Part shown: positions 59,343 to 64,000 of the stretch, piece by piece
Layout of the letters: each line of letters starts with the position of its first letter
Numbering within the stretch: position 1 is the first letter of the stretch
From: Rallus limicola
Lineage: Eukaryota; Chordata; Aves; Gruiformes; Rallidae
Reading direction: 5' to 3'
NCBI GenBank assembly: GCA_022605955.1
Contig: JAKCOZ010000007.1
Location: 30,783,491 to 30,847,490 of the forward strand
DNA length: 64,000 nucleotides
Notes under the pieces: model-generated
Seen by the model: the letters and a program-made list of their open reading frames with translations, nothing else
Told to the model about the DNA's origin: nothing
Database searches by the model: none
Made by a program: the position numbers and the translations under genes

Positions 59343-61814
59343 TGTCCTCCCCAGCAGGCAGATTACAGCAATTCAGGCACCTTTGTTTTGCTGAGCAGAA
59401 CTGTGCCTATTGAGAGCTTCGCCCAATCTCAGGTACTCATCAAAAAAGGAATGAATTTGGATTCAAGCTAATTGGGGTTATCTTGAGGAAAATAGAGACA
59501 CAAAGAGGCAAGTCCGTGGAAGGGATGCTCATGTCTCTTTGTCATGCCTTACCAGCTCTCAAAAGAGAATGAGCGCCTTCAGCTATGCTAAATTATTTGT
59601 TGCCTAATTCCTGTTGAAATCCCTTTACCTTTTTCTGAGGGTGAAGTTGCCTCTGATGAAAGCCTGAATAAAAACCTGAAAACTATTCTAACTAGATGAT
59701 CAGCAATATTTCCCACTGAGTTTTCTTTGCTTCAGTTCTTCATACAACATTATGTCATGTGTAGTGATAATTTTTTTCCAGATGACCTATATGCAGCATA
59801 GCATGATTAATTTGATAGCAATATTTATGGCATAATATAAAAGTTGTGCTTAGGAGCCAAGAACAGAAAACACTTGGAACTAAGTCAAATGCAGTCAGAT
59901 TAAGCATCTGAATGTCCAGCTCAATCTTTCAGTCATCGTTCAAATGAAATTCACCTCAAATGTCAATTTTGGGCTAATTGAATTGCAAAAAAAAAGAAGC
60001 TTTAATAAGATTTCTGTCGATTGGAATTGATTTCTAATAGGTTTTGTTTGTAAATGGAAAACTTTCACCAACGTAGGTGTAGAGACAGCTTTTGTGAAGT
60101 CTGACATTTGCAGACAAATCCTGCTTGGACATTTCCTTACTATGCAGAGTGGTTTGTAGATTTTCCCCTATCTGGTCTCTTGGAACAGTGGAATAATGCA
60201 AAGTGGGATTATTAAAATCAGTTAGATTGGCCTACTAGACACTCTCTTCCAAAGGTAGCTTTGACTGAACGCTTAAAATCAGAGTAATCATAGAAATGGA
60301 AAAATTCAATAGAATCAAGATATTCCAACCTGTAGAGTGGGACCTGGCATCATGAACTCAGAGACTTGAACCAAATGTTTTACTGGCAATGCAAGAACTT
60401 GTTCCATGATCAGTAAAACTAATGAAGCTCTGCGTCCTCTGACTTTGTGTGACTACGTTTTTTGTCTGGTTTCTAATGTCTGAAGGGCTGCAGTATCTAT
60501 AAAAGTTCTTTCATGTAAATTCTCTGATATGAAATATTAGTAGAGCTCCCACTGCAGTACTGATAGTCTCTCTCCTCTATGCTGATACCAGTTTTTTGAA
60601 ACTTAGGAGGTCTTAGAAAAGTTGAATCCTTTACCCTGTTGTTAGACGTGATTGAACTGGCTTACAAGTGGAACACATGCTTGAGAGTTCACAGAAATAA
60701 TCATCACTACTGCCAAGCCACATACACACTGCATAATCAACCAGACTGTGATTAATTATTAAATTATGCTAAAAATAGCTCCAACTACAGATCATTAGTG
60801 TGACTACCACACTGGTCAAGATAGTAGAAACTGTGACAAGGATTTGCCAATTACAGGCTGAAAACTGAGGTCAAGATACTAATGAAAAACGCTGCCTTTA
60901 AATTTAAATTCCTAAAAGCAATTACAATCTATTAAAATCGTTAATGGAAATATTGCTGCTTTAGACAGTAATACAGTGCAGTGTTACTAACACTACCTGA
61001 GGAAAACCCAACCAAGATATATATCACAGTGTTGTGTGCAGTGATCACTGTACACACTGTTCTACTTGATTAGAACCTGGTTGTCTCAACACCAGTTTGT
61101 CACTGATTTCTAATTAGTATAAATATATAGTATTAGCAACGTTATATCAGTCTTTTACACAGCGCCTTGAATGTTGCTAATAAAAAAATAGTTTGCATAC
61201 TTTAGTAGAGCATGAGAAATACTGGTTTAAATGAATGAATAAAGGTTATGGTTTATTGCCTACTGGTGGTTGATACCAGCTTAGTTTACCCCCTAGAACT
61301 TGTTGGTATGCAAGATCACAGTAATTCTGTACAACAAATAAGAATGTATTTTGGGAAGGTGTGTCACATCAGAGTCTTCCATTTAATAGTAAGAAATATC
61401 TAAATTACTAATAACTGATGCATCAATAACAAGAAATGTTCAGCTCTGAATGTCACCATTTTCACAACAGCTCTTCTAGCTGGTTTTATGTAGTAGTTGA
61501 ATTTAAGATTGTTTAAATTAAATGCCATGTTTTATTAATTAAGTGTAACAATATTTATCTTAATTATCTCTGGAATGGATTGGGATGCTTAGACATTATT
61601 GAGTAGAACACACACGGACTCAAACCCAAACAGAAAGGAAATGTTCATTTAATGAAGTTAAGAAGTTCATGTCATAGCACTTTATCATCTGCTGAAATGT
61701 AATTGTCTACAGTGCTACTGTATCTATTGTGCATTGACATAGCACTCATCTTTGTCTTCTGTTGGTGCCCATCTCAGAAGACAGTTGGATGCATGAGCTT
61801 ATGGTCTCATCTGA
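59343..61814. other. AT-rich, frame-poor stretch with TAAT motifs; candidate conserved noncoding region
   Basis: No frame of 60 codons occurs on either strand for nearly 2.5 kb. No repeat family is recognisable, apart from a doubtful ATCATAGAAATGG at about 60289. Homeodomain-type cores are frequent: GGGCTAATTGAATTGC at 59971, ATTAATTATTAAATTATG at 60751-60768 and TTTATTAATTAAG at about 61530. Repeat-poor AT-rich blocks of this kind often include conserved enhancers in vertebrates, but AT content alone also raises such motif counts. Confidence 0.35.
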
Positions 61815-64000
61815 TCATATTTGCATGAGAAATCCACAAAGATAATATGATATCTGAAATAGAACCATGCTACAGGAAATAGTCTCACATATCACCTCTA
61901 AAAAGGCAGGGCAGATGTTCCTTGGTGATGATAAATAAAAAATACTGGAGGCCCACCTGAGTACTGTAGGGCTTTCGAAATTCATTTCTTGTCTCAGTCT
62001 CATAGAAGTTATAAAGGGGACAAAAGATATAAGTGGCAAATCAGAAGAGCTGAAACCAGACTTCTTCGCAGCACGCCTGTGAACTTTAAAAGACAGTGGC
62101 AAGACATGAGAAAGCCTATGCCCAACAGAGATCAAAAGAAGTTCAGTAGCTTAAAAAGGGAACTCCTACAAGAGAGGCTGTAAAGTTGTTTATGGGAATA
62201 ACGCTCCTTTCAGTAATATAACTGGGTGTCTGAGAGAGCTGGGACAACCATAAAGGGATGTAGAATGCATGCTGGGTTTTATTAACAAGTTTTTTTCACT
62301 ACATAGTTTAATCCTGTGGTTAAGTTAAACAATATTTTGGTCTACTTTGTCCCTGGTTTTCACACAGATTCTCAAAAAGAGGTGCAGCTGGTGTCTGAAC
62401 TTAGCCAGAGCTACTGAATTCACAGAGCTCAGTCTAAAAACAGGAAACATTCTGGATGCCATCCCTATCAGTAGCTGTAACTACAGGAGGAGTGTAAGGA
62501 AGGCCTTTTGGGATTTCACTGGTATATTGACACATTGCTGTTGAGTGTCACCAATAATGTGTTTTCTCTCTCTGCATTTTTTCAAAGTTCAGTTGTGATG
62601 AACTTTTCACTGAAAAGAGGCGATAAGTACACCAGAAACACCCTTAGACTTTTAGTCAGGTGCCTAACTCCAGAGAAGAGTGCTGCTCCCATGATATCAA
62701 ACTACCTCTGCATTTCTTGCATTTCTCTTGGCTTGCTTCCAGAGCCTTCCACTCAATTTGCTGGCTTTTATAGACGATCTTTCCCCATGAAAGGGAGTCA
62801 GGGTTCCTAGCTCATGGCTGTGGGTTATAGTACATGACTAGATCCATCCCACCTAATTTTACACTTTTAGCACTTGTATTTATGTTAAGAAACTAATACT
62901 GTACCCTTGTCTTTCTGGAGAAGCATCTGAAGGCCAAGAAAATACCTTGTAGCAATTATTTTTTGTCAGCTGCATCCATCCCCTACTAGAATGAAATGAA
63001 CTTGTAAGTAATAGAGGGAGCTAATTACCTTACATCCTCGTGATTCTGACTTTTGCACCTCTGAATATCATAGCTCACATGGTGTCTCTGACACCAGATA
63101 ATAAATACATAGACATATCTCACAAAGGATTCCCAGCCTCTGCTGGTGCATGGTGGTCTGTGTTATCCCATCTCTATAGACTAAATTGTGTGTTTAAACA
63201 GATGCAGGTCCTGGAAAGCTGCTGTCTATTAAAAATATGTATTAATAGTTTCCCTGAGCTCCCTCTGTGATACCATAGGTCATCAAAATATTTCCTTAGA
63301 ACAAAAAATACTCATCTTTTTTGTAAAGAACATCTTGACAGAAACACTACCTCACCAAACTATCCTGCACCAGTGTGCTTCCCTTCTCTTCGAGTAATGT
63401 TTCACTGTCAGATGTAAAACAGATGTTGTGAATTAAGATAATCCACCAAGTCTGAAAAAAGTCATACAGAATAAAGAAACTGCTCATTATTTGTAGCTAG
63501 AGATAGCTAGGATGAATAGAAACACCAACTGCTTAGCAGCAAGAGGGGCAACCAAAAGTGAATTACCAAGCATTTAATGTTTCCTCTTCTTTCCTTCTAG
63601 ATATATGTAGTTCAGTAACCTTGTGTTCATGGTAAACTCTTTGAACTCTTTATATATAGGCTAGGGGCAAGACAACAAGCAGCATAGACTAGATCAAAGC
63701 CTTACCAGATGATGTCAGGATGAATCAAACACTCAGGTGAATTAGATCAGTGAAACGTATACAGGCAAAATAAACAAAGACCTTATTCAGGACTTCAAAT
63801 GATTTACTGCTGCCTTCACATTGCTCTGGCTACATCAGCACACCTTCCTTGTGTAGGTGCAAGTCATAACAGTTCCTCAGGAAAATAAACCAACTCCTTG
63901 TAATCAAAATTTTTAATTAGCCAGTCTGATCCATGCTGTGAGCATGTAAGCAGCCTTGTGCATGACTAACTTGAATGCGGTGGGATTTCTTTGTACACTT
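61815..64000. other. Noncoding unique DNA to the window end
   Basis: Short frames (up to 106 codons, 61815-62135 minus) have no domain. A pyrimidine tract ending TTCCTTCTAG at 63591-63600 looks like a splice acceptor, but the following sequence stops early in all frames with a coding look. Nothing else can be supported. Confidence 0.5.

Noticed and set aside
60285..60345. ATCATAGAAATGG resembling a CR1 tail
   Set aside because: The following bases do not match the GGTTGGAA..CCTT block well enough. It may be a very decayed tail but is not supportable.
63570..63620. Pyrimidine tract ending TTCTAG, like a splice acceptor
   Set aside because: No plausible coding exon or donor follows. Such tracts are common in intron-like DNA.

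Overview
This window reads as vertebrate nuclear DNA from a bird. The main evidence is a series of CR1 (chicken repeat 1) LINE copies that carry the avian 3' tail, with repeats of ATTCTATG or ATTCTGTG. Three ERVL-like LTRs of avian type are also present, with a thin layer of much older repeats (one MIR-like SINE piece and two reptile-type CR1 pieces). The exact bird group cannot be fixed from the sequence alone.

No host protein-coding gene or exon could be supported. The longest open frames outside repeats are about 140-150 codons, which chance allows at this base composition. None has a recognisable domain together with splice sites. The window is best read as an intergenic desert or the inside of a large intron, and everything coding-like lies in dead transposable elements.

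Layout: 1-16.7 kb is mostly unique AT-rich DNA with small CR1 tails (about 3.6, 4.2 and 11.6 kb) and an ancient CR1 tail (15.4 kb). A solo ERVL-like LTR with internal tandem units lies at 16.76-17.74 kb, followed by a MIR remnant (18.2 kb) and an old CR1 piece (19.7 kb). A 33-base pyrimidine tract ending in CAG|GTATGG lies at 21.45 kb. From 22.3 to 27.7 kb there are three CR1 copies: a fairly young one, an old long one and a short tail. An ancient CR1 piece and a young tail sit side by side at 31.4-31.8 kb. A second young CR1, nearly identical to the 22.3 kb copy and in the same orientation, lies at 38.97-40.1 kb. A strongly pyrimidine-biased stretch covers 40.8-42.3 kb. Two further LTRs lie at about 47.4-47.8 and 50.3-50.8 kb, the second with a very CpG-dense core. 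A CR1 piece lies at 52.1-52.6 kb, a near-consensus CTCF core at 55.79 kb and a plus-strand CR1 tail at 57.4 kb. From 59.3 to 61.8 kb the sequence is AT-rich, almost free of open frames and rich in homeodomain-type TAAT motifs.

I did not find a new multi-gene system. The observations most worth checking are a reverse-transcriptase-breaking frameshift shared by both young CR1 copies, the candidate zero-length-exon (recursive splice) site, the CpG-dense LTR, the CTCF core, the tRNA-like element with a Pol III-style terminator, and the possible conserved noncoding blocks.
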